NCBI RefSeq assembly: GCF_037154085.1
Contig: NZ_JBANRM010000005.1
Span: forward strand, 248,001-312,000
Reading direction: 5' to 3'
Length of the DNA stretch: 64,000 nt
Source: Andeanibacterium fulvum
Lineage (GTDB): Bacteria; Pseudomonadota; Alphaproteobacteria; Sphingomonadales; Sphingomonadaceae
The notes beneath the pieces were generated by a model, which searched no databases, was not told the DNA's origin, and saw only the letters and a list, made by a program, of their open reading frames with translations. The translations under genes and the position numbers were made by a program. Shown here in pieces: positions 33,255-41,713 of this stretch. The number at the start of each line of letters is the position of its first letter. The stretch's first letter is position 1.

Positions 33255-34007
33255 ATGCGCATCCTCCTCACCAATGATGACGGCATCAACGCCCCCGGCA
33301 TGGAAGTGCTGGAAGCCATCGCGGCGCAGCTGAGCGACGATGTGACCGTCTGCGCCCCGGCGGAAGAGAATTCCGGCGCGGGCCATTCGCTCACCCTGCA
33401 CATGCCGGTGCGCCTGCGCGAACATGGCGGCCGGCGTTATTCGGTCACAGGCACGCCGACCGATTCAGTCAATCTCGGCCTCAGCAAGCTGTTCGCCGAT
33501 GGCAAGCCCGACCTCATCATTTCCGGCATCAACAATGGCGAGAACCTGGCGGATGACGTGACCTATTCGGGCACGATCTCTGCCGCGATGGAAGGCGCGC
33601 TGGCGGGCATTCCGGCCATCGCGCTGAGCCAGGCGACGCGCGATCGCGGCCATGGCTTTGCCGCCGCCGAAGCCTGGGCCGAAAAGGTGCTGCGACCGCT
33701 GCTGGACATGCAGATGGCAAAGCGCACTGTCATCAATGTCAACTTCCCCGCCCTTCCGGCAGAAGAAGTGCGCGGCATCCGCGTGACCCGGCAGGGCTTC
33801 CACGATTATTCGCGCGGCTCCGTGGTCGAAGGCGTCGATCCGCGCGGGCGGCCCTATTACTGGTTCGGGCTGGAAGATGTGGAACACACGCTGGATCACG
33901 GGACGGACCTTGAGGCCGTGAATGACGGTTATATCTCCGTCACCCCGCTCCAGATGGACCTCACGCATCACGCCGCCATCGGCGCGCTGGCAGAACGGTT
34001 CGCCTGA
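33255..34007 (+). CDS. surE: 5'-nucleotidase SurE
   Basis: The 250-residue metal-dependent nucleoside monophosphate phosphatase has the N-terminal metal site MRILLTNDDGINAPG, the Ser/Asn site (EENSGAGHSLT) and SGINNGENLADDVTYSGTI. It lies 14 bases after serS and overlaps the M23 peptidase start by one base (TGATG). The surE-M23 pair, in many genomes with pcm, is common in proteobacteria. Confidence 0.95.
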   Translation: MRILLTNDDGINAPGMEVLEAIAAQLSDDVTVCAPAEENSGAGHSLTLHMPVRLREHGGRRYSVTGTPTDSVNLGLSKLFADGKPDLIISGINNGENLADDVTYSGTISAAMEGALAGIPAIALSQATRDRGHGFAAAEAWAEKVLRPLLDMQMAKRTVINVNFPALPAEEVRGIRVTRQGFHDYSRGSVVEGVDPRGRPYYWFGLEDVEHTLDHGTDLEAVNDGYISVTPLQMDLTHHAAIGALAERFA

Positions 34008-34810
34008 TGCGCTTGTCCCGCGCCGGCCTTCATGCGCTGCCCCTTGCGGCAGCGCTGCTGATCGCCGTGCCCGGCAATGCCGCATCCGATCCGGCGACGG
34101 AAACCGAACACGTCGTGACCGCAGGCGAAACGCTGAGCGGCATTGCCAATCGCGCCAAGGTGCCGCTGGTGGCGATTGCCGAGGCGAACGGACTTTCCGA
34201 ACCCTATGTGGTCAAGCTGGGCCAGAAGCTCATCATCCCGCGCCAGCGGGTGCATGTGGTGAAGGCAGGCGACACCGGCTTTGCCATTGGCTTCCAGTAC
34301 GGCGTGCCGTTCGACCTGATTGCGCAGGCCAACGGGATCAAGCCCGACGCTACGCTGAAAGTAGGAAAAAGGCTGATCATCCCGGCGGTGATTTCCAACC
34401 CCAGGCCGATCGAGATCACTCAGCCCTCCTTCCGCCGCCCACATGACGGCGCCGTGCTGCTGGGCTGGCGCCGCCGGGCGGATGGCAGCGGCCACGAAGG
34501 CGTCGATTTCCGCCTGAAGGATGGCGACATGGTCCGCGCCGCCGCGTCCGGCACGGTGATCTTTGCCGGCAAGGCGCCGGAACGCTTCGGCAATCTGGTA
34601 GTAATCGACCACGGCAATGGCTGGCACACTGCTTACGGCCATCTGCAGAAGGCGACCGTGAAGAAGGGCGAGACGATCCGTGCGGGCGAACGCGTGGGCC
34701 TTGGCGGCCATAGCGGAGAGGCGACCGGGCCGGAGCTTCACTTCGAAATCCGCCGCGATGGCCAGCCGGTCGACCCCGGACCGCTTCTGGGGCTGAAAGA
34801 GGGCGGCTGA
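34007..34810 (+). CDS. M23 peptidase with two LysM domains (NlpD-like)
   Basis: The 267-residue periplasmic protein has a signal peptide (LPLAAALLIAVPGNAAS). Two LysM glycan-binding repeats follow (HVVTAGETLSGIANRAKVPL and HVVKAGDTGFAIGFQYGVPF). The lysostaphin-type M23 domain keeps the zinc ligands in GHEGVDFR, and the catalytic HTAYGHL and LHFEIR motifs. Because the active site is complete it may be a working endopeptidase, unlike E. coli NlpD, which only activates an amidase. It overlaps surE and the next gene by one base each. Confidence 0.9.
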   Translation: MRLSRAGLHALPLAAALLIAVPGNAASDPATETEHVVTAGETLSGIANRAKVPLVAIAEANGLSEPYVVKLGQKLIIPRQRVHVVKAGDTGFAIGFQYGVPFDLIAQANGIKPDATLKVGKRLIIPAVISNPRPIEITQPSFRRPHDGAVLLGWRRRADGSGHEGVDFRLKDGDMVRAAASGTVIFAGKAPERFGNLVVIDHGNGWHTAYGHLQKATVKKGETIRAGERVGLGGHSGEATGPELHFEIRRDGQPVDPGPLLGLKEGG

Positions 34811-35856
34811 TGGTCAGGCCCTTTTCCGTCGCGCGCCGTTTCCGCCCCTTGCGCCGGGCAGTGCGCGTGCCGGTATGGGCCGATCTGGTGCTGCGCCTGT
34901 CCGCGGCGCTGGCGCTGATCTTCTTCGTGGTGCTGGTCCATTATGCCGATCGCGAAGGCTTGGTGGACAATCATGACGGCCAGGTGAGCTTCCTAGACGT
35001 GGTCTATTTCACCATGATCTCCATCACTACCACGGGCTTTGGCGACATTGCCCCGATCAGCGACCGTTCGCGCCTGATCGAGGCCGTGATCGTCACGCCC
35101 ATTCGTTTTGCGGTGATCTTCATCTTCGTGGGCACCGCCTATAATTTCATCATCAAGCGCAGCTGGGAGAGATTCCGCATGGCCCGCATCCAGAAACAGC
35201 TTTCCGGCCATGTCGTGGTCCTCGGCTTCGGGATCAGCGGATCGGAAGCCGTGGCCGAACTGATCGAACGCGGCACCGATCCCAGTTCCATCGTAGTGAT
35301 GGATACTAGCGAGGAACGGCTGCAGACCGCCGAAGACATGGGCTGCAACGTGATCTGCGCCGACGCCGCGCGGGACGAGAACCTGATCGCGGTGCGTATC
35401 GCGCAGGCGCAGACCGTGCTGGTTTCCGCCGGGCGCGACGATGCCTCGATCCTGATCGTGCTGACCGTGCGCCACCTTGCGCCCAAGGTTCCGATCAGCG
35501 TGGTGGTGCGGGCGGAGGATAACGAAATCCTCGCCCGGCAAGCCGGGGCCGACAATGTCATCAACCCGGTGCGCTTTACCGGCCTGCTGCTGGCCGGATC
35601 GGCGCAGGGCAGCCATGTGGCCGATTATCTGGCGGACCTCGCCTCCGTCTCCGGAAACGTGCAGCTGGTCGAACGGCCAGTCCGGCCGGAGGAGATCGGC
35701 AAACCGCTGGGCAGCCTTGCCACGGGCGGCATGGGCCTGCGCATCTATCGCGGGGAAGAAGTGATCGGCTTCTGGGAACAGGGCGCAAAGGCGCTGCAAA
35801 CGGGCGATATCGTGGTGGAAATCCTCCCCACCTGCGCGGAGGAAAGCCCGGTCTGA
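34810..35856 (+). CDS. Potassium channel protein with RCK (TrkA-N) domain
   Basis: The 348-residue protein has two membrane helices around a pore loop with the selectivity filter TTTGFGD (residues about 74-80). A cytoplasmic RCK domain follows with a Rossmann nucleotide site (VVVLGFGISGSEAVAEL). This is the MthK/Kch architecture, in which ligand or nucleotide binding gates K+ flow. The start ATG overlaps the M23 gene stop by one base, completing a coupled run surE-M23-channel. Confidence 0.92.
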   Translation: MVRPFSVARRFRPLRRAVRVPVWADLVLRLSAALALIFFVVLVHYADREGLVDNHDGQVSFLDVVYFTMISITTTGFGDIAPISDRSRLIEAVIVTPIRFAVIFIFVGTAYNFIIKRSWERFRMARIQKQLSGHVVVLGFGISGSEAVAELIERGTDPSSIVVMDTSEERLQTAEDMGCNVICADAARDENLIAVRIAQAQTVLVSAGRDDASILIVLTVRHLAPKVPISVVVRAEDNEILARQAGADNVINPVRFTGLLLAGSAQGSHVADYLADLASVSGNVQLVERPVRPEEIGKPLGSLATGGMGLRIYRGEEVIGFWEQGAKALQTGDIVVEILPTCAEESPV

Positions 35857-35863
35857 CGCCCCG

Positions 35864-36262
35864 TCAGTAAAGCGCCAGGTGCACCGCCCCCATCGCCGCC
35901 ATGCCCACCAGGAAATGGCCGGCATCGATCAGGAACAGCTTCAACGGCTTGCGCTGGAACAGGTAATTGATCGCGGTGGCAGGGATCATGAGCGCCCCGG
36001 CAAAGCCCAGCGCGAACATCATGATCACATGAGACGGCGGGCTGGTGCGCGCGATCTGGTGGCCCAGCATCCACGAGATCACCAGTTCCGCCAGGAAGCA
36101 CAGGCCGAAGATCATCGGCATGTTCGCGCCCTTGATCTGCTCTTCGCTCAAGCCCACCAGACGTTGCCACGCCTTGCCGAACAACATTGTATACCACACC
36201 GCCCCAACCGCGAAGAAGGCGAGCGCGCCCAGAAAAACCGCCGGATAGTTGATCGGACCCAT
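35864..36262 (-). CDS. DUF1761 membrane protein
   Basis: The 132-residue protein has four transmembrane helices and the DUF1761 features NYPAVFLGALAFFAVGAVWY and LFGKAWQRLVGLSEEQIK. The function of the family is unknown. It is transcribed against the channel gene (7 bases between stops) and divergent from rimO (71 bases between starts). Confidence 0.85.
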   Translation of the reverse strand: MGPINYPAVFLGALAFFAVGAVWYTMLFGKAWQRLVGLSEEQIKGANMPMIFGLCFLAELVISWMLGHQIARTSPPSHVIMMFALGFAGALMIPATAINYLFQRKPLKLFLIDAGHFLVGMAAMGAVHLALY

Positions 36263-36333
36263 GCTATAGCCTCCCGTCGCGCGCGCATGATTGCGCGTGA
36301 CTCCGCCGGTCAGGATAGATAGGGGCGCGCGCC

Positions 36334-37710
36334 ATGGCCACAACTATCAAGGAAGCCCCCAAGGTCGGGATGGTCAGCCTCGGCTGCCCCAAGGCACTGG
36401 TGGATTCCGAACGCATCCTCACGCGCCTGCGGGCTGACGGCTACACGATGAGCCCGGATTATTCCGGGGCCGACGTCGTGCTGGTGAATACCTGCGGCTT
36501 CCTCGATTCCGCCAAGGAAGAGAGCCTTGCCGCCATTGGCGAGGCGATTGCCGAAAACGGCCGCGTGATCGTGACCGGCTGCATGGGCAATGAGGCGGAG
36601 CTGATCCGCGCCCGCTTCCCCGACGTGCTGGCCGTGACCGGCGCCCACCAATATGAACAGGTGGTGGAAGCGGTCCACGATGCCGCGCCGCCCAGCCAGG
36701 GCCCCTTCGTGGACCTGATCCCCGCGCGCGCCGATCTCGCGGACGTGAAGCTGACCCCGCGCCATTACAGCTACCTCAAGATTTCCGAGGGCTGCAATCA
36801 CTCCTGCGCCTTCTGCATCATCCCGCAATTGCGCGGCAAGCTCGTCAGCCGCCGGGTGGACGCGGTGCTGCGCGAGGCGGAAAAACTGGTGGCCGCCGGC
36901 ACCAAGGAACTGCTGGTCATCAGCCAGGACACCTCCGCCTATGGCGTGGACGTGCGGCACGAGGAACGCGAGTGGAAGGGCCATTCCGTCCGCACCCATA
37001 TGACCGACCTTGCCCGCGAACTGGGCCAGTTGCGCACGCCGGAAGGCGATACGCCCTGGGTGCGGCTGCACTATGTCTATCCCTATCCCCATGTCGATGC
37101 GGTAATCCCGCTGATGGCGGAAGGGCTGCTGACGCCCTATCTCGACATTCCGTTCCAGCACGCCAGCCCGAACGTGCTCAAGGCCATGAAGCGCCCGGCG
37201 AACGAGGCCAAGGTGCTCGAACGGCTGAAGAGCTGGCGCACCATCTGCCCGGACATCGCGATCCGTTCCAGCTTCGTAGTAGGCTTCCCCGGCGAGACCG
37301 AGGCGGACTTCCAATATCTGCTCGACTGGCTGGACGAAGCCCAGCTTGACCGCGTCGGCGCCTTCCGGTTCGAACCGGTCGAAGGCGCGGCGGCCAATGA
37401 CCTGCCCGGCGCCGTGCCGGAAGAAGTCAAGGAAGCACGCTACGCCCGGATCATGGAAAAGACCGAGGCGATCAGTGCGGCCAAGCTGCAGGCCAAGATC
37501 GGCCGGACCCTGTCCGTCATCATCGACGAAGTGGGCGAGCCCGACGAGGATGGCGACATCGGCGCCACCGGCCGCAGCCAGGCCGACGCGCCGGAGATCG
37601 ACGGCAGCGTCTACCTCCGCAATGTCCCGGCCAGCCTGAAACCGGGCGATTTCGTGCAGGTGGAAGTGGAAGATGCCGACGCGCACGATCTGTTCGGCGC
37701 GATTGCCTGA
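36334..37710 (+). CDS. rimO: Ribosomal protein S12 methylthiotransferase RimO
   Basis: The 458-residue radical-SAM enzyme adds a methylthio group to Asp88 of ribosomal protein S12. An N-terminal UPF0004 domain carries three Cys for the second 4Fe-4S cluster (SLGCPKA, NTCGFL, TGCMGN). The radical-SAM triad is CNHSCAFCIIPQLRG. A C-terminal TRAM domain (TLSVIIDEV ... DFVQVEVEDAD) finishes it. The sequence SLGCPKALVDSE separates RimO from MiaB. It stands divergent from the DUF1761 gene. Confidence 0.96.
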   Translation: MATTIKEAPKVGMVSLGCPKALVDSERILTRLRADGYTMSPDYSGADVVLVNTCGFLDSAKEESLAAIGEAIAENGRVIVTGCMGNEAELIRARFPDVLAVTGAHQYEQVVEAVHDAAPPSQGPFVDLIPARADLADVKLTPRHYSYLKISEGCNHSCAFCIIPQLRGKLVSRRVDAVLREAEKLVAAGTKELLVISQDTSAYGVDVRHEEREWKGHSVRTHMTDLARELGQLRTPEGDTPWVRLHYVYPYPHVDAVIPLMAEGLLTPYLDIPFQHASPNVLKAMKRPANEAKVLERLKSWRTICPDIAIRSSFVVGFPGETEADFQYLLDWLDEAQLDRVGAFRFEPVEGAAANDLPGAVPEEVKEARYARIMEKTEAISAAKLQAKIGRTLSVIIDEVGEPDEDGDIGATGRSQADAPEIDGSVYLRNVPASLKPGDFVQVEVEDADAHDLFGAIA

Positions 37711-38076
37711 TTCGCAAATTCGTTCAGCCGGAATGGCGGCTGGGTGAACAGAATCCGGATATTTTCACAAACTTCCCGCATGTCGCGTATGCAACAAAGT
37801 TAAGCGCCCCCTGCGGGCGCCGGATACGAGGTTCCACGGTTTGAAAGAGCCGCGTGGAGTTTGGCAGGCGATGGACGTGTAGGAAAATGGTTTGTGGGGT
37901 GTGAGCGAATGGAGCTCTCAGACTCGGCTTTTCGTTTCAGAATTTGCCAATGCCAAAGCTAACGCTTTCATATTTAGTGGCAAAACGGAAATGAGCAATT
38001 TGGGGCATTTTGAAAGGCCATTGGCGAATTGGGAAGTAGTGCGATACCCGCAATCGGCCACTACCTTCTTGATAAC

Positions 38077-38094
38077 AGGATAATGCCAAATCCT
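38077..38094. promoter_or_regulatory. Fic-leader palindrome 1
   Basis: AGGATAATGCCAAATCCT has 5-bp perfect arms (AGGAT/ATCCT). It matches palindrome 2 at 14 of 18 positions, and one change is compensated on the other arm. Confidence 0.5.
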
Positions 38095-38146
38095 ATCAGC
38101 AACCTTGCTTGATGAGAGTTCGCTACCAGCAACAGCATTTGCTGTT

Positions 38147-38164
38147 AGAATGATGCCACATTCT
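38147..38164. promoter_or_regulatory. Fic-leader palindrome 2
   Basis: AGAATGATGCCACATTCT has 6-bp perfect arms (AGAATG/CATTCT) around the same central ATGCCA. It lies 70 bases from palindrome 1 and 68 bases before the Fic ATG. Confidence 0.5.
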
Positions 38165-38231
38165 GTTGCCAACATTCATTGACGCTACTAGCCTCGCACC
38201 TACCTTCGTTGATGATAGAGCAGCTTTGAAA

Positions 38232-39365
38232 ATGAGCATCAAACCTTACGACCTCTCGGAAGCCGTTTACTATCATGTGGGGAAGTTCCCTCCCGAGAGA
38301 CTCGATTATGAGGCTCTGCTTGGCCCCTTGGAAGAGGCCGCGGCGTCCTTGGCGCGCTACGATGCAAAAATGTCGAGCATGGTAAATAGCGAGCTATTCG
38401 TCGCGCCGTTGCGACGCCAGGATGCCGTAAGTTCGTCGAGGATGGAAGGAACGATCTCAACCATCGAGGAACTATATCGCCTTGAAGCAGAAGAAGATGC
38501 GGGCTCAAGCGACCCGTACCGAGAGGCCCGTAATGACGATATTGAAACTTTTCTCTACTCACGCGCGCTACGCAACGCACAACAAGCGCTCATAGATGGC
38601 GCACCATTAAGCGAGCACCTTATTAGAACCGCACATCAGCAATTACTGTACTTCGGGAGAGGTGCTCGAAAACGCCCAGGCGCGTATAAGGTTGAGCAGA
38701 ATTATATTGGTGATGATCGGCGTGGAAAAATATACTACGTCCCCATAGCACCAGAGCAACTGGCTCCCGCCATGGCTGGTCTCGTACAATTCATGAATGG
38801 AAGCGCGATGCGTCCGCTTCTTCGAACCGCCCTGACGCATGTAGAGTTCGAAGCTCTCCATCCGTTCGAAGATGGCAATGGCCGGATTGGACGCATGCTC
38901 ATCACCCTGATGCTCTGGAAGCTCGGAATTATCAATCAGCCGAATTTTTTCGTTTCGGGATACTTCGAAAAGCACAAGGACGAATATATCGAGCGAATGC
39001 GCGCTGTATCCGCTGTAGGCGACTGGTCAGGCTGGAGCACTTTTTTCCTCCAGGCCATGCATTCCCAAGCCTCGGTCAACATCCAAACGGCCGACAGGAT
39101 TTTCGCGCTGCACAGCGATATGAGAGAGCGATTTCGCGAAACTCTGAACTCGCAGTTCCACGACCAAGCGCTAGATTTCGTGTTTGCAAGCCCTATCTTC
39201 CGCAATGATCGCTTTGTTGATCGTTCCGGAATACCGGCCTCATCCGCTCGCTCATTGTCACGGAGGCTTGTTGAGGCAGGATTACTTCGCACCATTGAAC
39301 CCGCAGCTGGGCGTCGCGCGGCCCTTTATGCATTTGATCCACTGCTTGAAATACTCAAGGTATAG
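38232..39365 (+). CDS. Fic-domain AMP-transferase, class II, with C-terminal winged helix
   Basis: The 377-residue protein has a Fic_N-like start. The class II autoinhibitory helix (SSSRMEGTIST, motif S/TxxxEG) follows at about residue 70. The complete catalytic motif HPFEDGNGRIGR is at about residue 215. The last about 70 residues look like a winged helix (DRSGIPASSARSLSRRLVEA). Such enzymes transfer AMP from ATP to protein hydroxyls and often act on their own promoter. GC content and codon use are lower than the neighbours, suggesting transfer. A TTG at 38166 would add 22 residues. No antitoxin gene is adjacent, since the inhibitor is built in. Confidence 0.9.
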   Translation: MSIKPYDLSEAVYYHVGKFPPERLDYEALLGPLEEAAASLARYDAKMSSMVNSELFVAPLRRQDAVSSSRMEGTISTIEELYRLEAEEDAGSSDPYREARNDDIETFLYSRALRNAQQALIDGAPLSEHLIRTAHQQLLYFGRGARKRPGAYKVEQNYIGDDRRGKIYYVPIAPEQLAPAMAGLVQFMNGSAMRPLLRTALTHVEFEALHPFEDGNGRIGRMLITLMLWKLGIINQPNFFVSGYFEKHKDEYIERMRAVSAVGDWSGWSTFFLQAMHSQASVNIQTADRIFALHSDMRERFRETLNSQFHDQALDFVFASPIFRNDRFVDRSGIPASSARSLSRRLVEAGLLRTIEPAAGRRAALYAFDPLLEILKV

Positions 39366-39411
39366 ACTGGTGTGATACGAAAACTGGTTGCTGCTTGCCG
39401 AGCTCCCACCC

Positions 39412-39828
39412 ATGCGCCAGTCCGTAACCCGCCTCCACTTCCGCACCCCCGGCCGCGGCCTCGCCGAGATCACGCGCGAGGTATCCGCGTGGATCGACGG
39501 CACCAATATCCAAACCGGCCTGCTCACTCTCCATTGCCTGCACACATCCGCCTCGCTGCTCATCACCGAGAATGCCTCGAGCGCGGTGTGGCGGGATATG
39601 GTGGCGTGGCTGGACCGGGTGGCGCCGGAGGGTGGGTATTATGCGCATGACGATGAGGGGCCGGACGATATGCCTGCCCATCTCAAAGCCGTGCTGACGG
39701 GCGTGAATATGTCGATCCCGGTGATCGGCGGCCGCATGGCGCTGGGCACCTGGCAGGGCATCTTCCTGGCCGAGCATCGCCGCTCGCCCCATCGGCGCGA
39801 AGTGGCACTGCATTTGCTCGGGGAATAG
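39412..39828 (+). CDS. YjbQ/UPF0047 family protein
   Basis: The 138-residue protein matches UPF0047 (YjbQ), with the typical LHCLHTSASLLITENASS, EGPDDMPAHLKAVL and GRMALGTWQGIFLAEHR. The last motif carries a conserved His. Some members have weak thiamine-phosphate synthase activity; the physiological role is not settled. It follows the Fic gene but returns to the normal high-GC composition, so it marks the right edge of the AT-richer patch. Confidence 0.9.
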   Translation: MRQSVTRLHFRTPGRGLAEITREVSAWIDGTNIQTGLLTLHCLHTSASLLITENASSAVWRDMVAWLDRVAPEGGYYAHDDEGPDDMPAHLKAVLTGVNMSIPVIGGRMALGTWQGIFLAEHRRSPHRREVALHLLGE

Positions 39829-39835
39829 GGCGCAT

Positions 39836-39926
39836 CGTCACCCTGAGCCTGTTTCAGGGTCTATCTCTCCGGCTCAAACCGCCGTTCGTGGTGAAGGATG
39901 GATGCTGAAACAAGTTCAGCATGACG
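39836..39926. repeat. Inverted pair of short REP elements
   Basis: CGTCACCCTGAGCCTGTTTC begins the left hairpin (39836-39861) and TGCTGAAACAAGTTCAGCAT, then GACG, the right one (39903-39926). Both have the GTTTCA/TGAAAC core in opposite orientation. They lie downstream of yjbQ. Confidence 0.7.
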
Positions 39927-40087
39927 GGAGCAGGGTCGCACTTCAAATCGTCGCCCTTACGGCAGGTCGCGCGGAGGCAATTTTTTGCGCGGTCCGGGCG
40001 CTGGCCAAGCCCTGCCAAACCTGTTAGCCATGCTGCAATGCAACAAGAGTCATCGCTTCGGCCGGACGGGAAGGGGGGCACCCCACG

Positions 40088-41524
40088 ATGAGCTTCACCG
40101 CAGACCGGTTGCTTCTGTTCGGCGCCACGGGCGACCTTGCCCAGCGCATGCTTCTCCCCTCGCTCTGCGCGCTCGATGCCGATGGGCTGGTCGATCCCGA
40201 TCTGCGGATCGTCTGCACTGCCCGATCGGACCATGACACGCCGGAATTCCGCAATTTCGCCCGCGCGGCGCTGGAGAAGTTCCTGCCGGCCGAACGGCGC
40301 GGCGGCGTGGCGACCTTCCTCAACCGCCTGCATTACCAGACGCTGGATGCAACCGATCAGGCGGGATACGAAAAACTGGCCAAGATGGTCGGCACGCCGG
40401 AAAACGGCCTCGCCATCTTCCTCTCCACGGCGCCCAGCCTGTTCGAGCCGACCATTGCCGGGCTGCAGGGAGCGGGGCTGACGCGGGGCAATGTCCGCAT
40501 TGGCCTCGAAAAGCCGCTGGGAATCGATCTTGGCAGCAGCCGCGAGATCAACGATGCCGTGGCCGCAGCCTTCCCCGAGGATCGGATTTTCCGCATCGAC
40601 CATTATCTGGGCAAGGAAACCGTCCAGAACCTGCTGGCTATGCGCTTCGGCAATATCCTGTTCGAGCCGCTGTGGAACGCCGCCCATATCGAGCATGTGC
40701 AGATCACTGTGGCCGAAACCGTGGGCCTTGAAAGCCGCGTCGATTTCTATGACGAGGCCGGCGCTTTGCGCGACATGGTGCAGAACCACATGCTGCAACT
40801 GCTGGCGCTGGTGGCGATGGAACCTCCGGTCAGCTTCGATGCCACGGCCGTGCGGGATGAAAAGGTGAAAGTGCTGCGCTCGCTGCGGCCCGTATCTTCG
40901 GGCGAGACAGTGACGGGCCAGTATCGCGCGGGCGCGATCGCCGGCAAGGCCGTGCCCGGCTATGACGAGGAACTGGGCCGCGACAGCGACACGGAAACCT
41001 TCGTCGCCATCAAGGCCCATGTCGACAATTGGCGCTGGAAGGGCGTGCCCTTCTACCTGCGCACCGGCAAGCGCATGTTCAAGCGCACGACCGAGATCCT
41101 GATCCAGTTCCGCCCGGTGCCCCATTCGATCTTCGGCAAGAGCACTCGCAGCGTGCCCAACAGCCTGCTGATCGGCATCCAGCCGGAAGAGAACGTGACG
41201 CTCAGCCTGATGGCCAAGGTGCCGGGGCTGGACCGCGACGGTATCCGCCTGCGGCAGGTTCCGCTCAACATCGCCATGCCCGATGCCTTCAGCGGCACCC
41301 AGCGGCGGATTGCCTATGAACGCCTGCTGCTGGACCTGATCGAGGGCGACCAGACCCTGTTCGTCCGGCGTGACGAAGTGGAGGCGCAGTGGCAGTGGAT
41401 CGACCAGATCCGCGCCAACTGGCACGAAGACGCCCTGACGCCCAAGCCCTATACCGCCGGAAGCTGGGGCCCGAGCGCGGCAATCGCACTGGCGGAGCGG
41501 GACGGGGTGACGTGGCATGAGTGA
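40088..41524 (+). CDS. zwf: Glucose-6-phosphate 1-dehydrogenase
   Basis: The 478-residue enzyme oxidises glucose 6-phosphate to the lactone, the entry to the Entner-Doudoroff and pentose phosphate routes. The NADP site is LLLFGATGDLAQRM (residues 8-21). The active-site peptide RIDHYLGKETVQN near residue 170 carries the catalytic His/Asp. It is the first gene of the cluster zwf-edd-glk-eda. A 14-bp tandem repeat covers its stop codon, and a REP pair separates it from edd. Confidence 0.97.
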   Translation: MSFTADRLLLFGATGDLAQRMLLPSLCALDADGLVDPDLRIVCTARSDHDTPEFRNFARAALEKFLPAERRGGVATFLNRLHYQTLDATDQAGYEKLAKMVGTPENGLAIFLSTAPSLFEPTIAGLQGAGLTRGNVRIGLEKPLGIDLGSSREINDAVAAAFPEDRIFRIDHYLGKETVQNLLAMRFGNILFEPLWNAAHIEHVQITVAETVGLESRVDFYDEAGALRDMVQNHMLQLLALVAMEPPVSFDATAVRDEKVKVLRSLRPVSSGETVTGQYRAGAIAGKAVPGYDEELGRDSDTETFVAIKAHVDNWRWKGVPFYLRTGKRMFKRTTEILIQFRPVPHSIFGKSTRSVPNSLLIGIQPEENVTLSLMAKVPGLDRDGIRLRQVPLNIAMPDAFSGTQRRIAYERLLLDLIEGDQTLFVRRDEVEAQWQWIDQIRANWHEDALTPKPYTAGSWGPSAAIALAERDGVTWHE

Positions 41525-41562
41525 CTGGGCATGAGTGACTGGGCATGAGTGACTGGGCATGA
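41516..41562. repeat. 14-bp tandem repeat over the zwf stop codon
   Basis: CATGAGTGACTGGG is repeated three times plus a final CATGA. The first copy contains the zwf stop TGA and the others lie in the spacer. Confidence 0.9.
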
Positions 41563-41580
41563 ATAGGGTGAACCTTAAGA

Positions 41581-41710
41581 TCCTCCCCCATCGGGGGAGG
41601 TGGCAGACGCCCAAGGCGGCTGACGGAGGGGGCTCATGGGCCGCACAGCGCCTGAGGCAAGCCCCCACCACCAGCCTGCGGCCGGTCCCCCTCCCCCGTG
41701 GGGGGAGGAT
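41581..41710. repeat. Inverted REP pair between zwf and edd
   Basis: The left copy (41581-41632) starts TCCTCCCCCATCGGGGGAGG and ends TGACGGAGGGG. The right copy (41661-41710) ends GTCCCCCTCCCCCGTGGGGG, then GAGGAT, in opposite orientation. The end of the right copy supplies the GGGGAGGA that sits four bases before the edd ATG. Confidence 0.8.
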
Positions 41711-41713
41711 CTG

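Larger units (their letters stand above)
37711..38231. other. AT-richer spacer in front of the Fic gene
   Basis: No convincing gene is present. It holds a hairpin CAGCCG-GAATGG-CGGCTG (37725-37742) that may end rimO, and a GC-rich hairpin near 37805. From about 37870 the base composition drops and the two palindromes at 38077 and 38147 appear. Short frames at 37892-38083 and 37918-38175 have no ribosome site or family likeness. Confidence 0.5.

Noticed and set aside
37918..38175. 85-codon minus-strand frame in the Fic leader
   Set aside because: No ribosome site, no recognisable family and it overlaps the palindromes; low GC alone makes such frames likely by chance.
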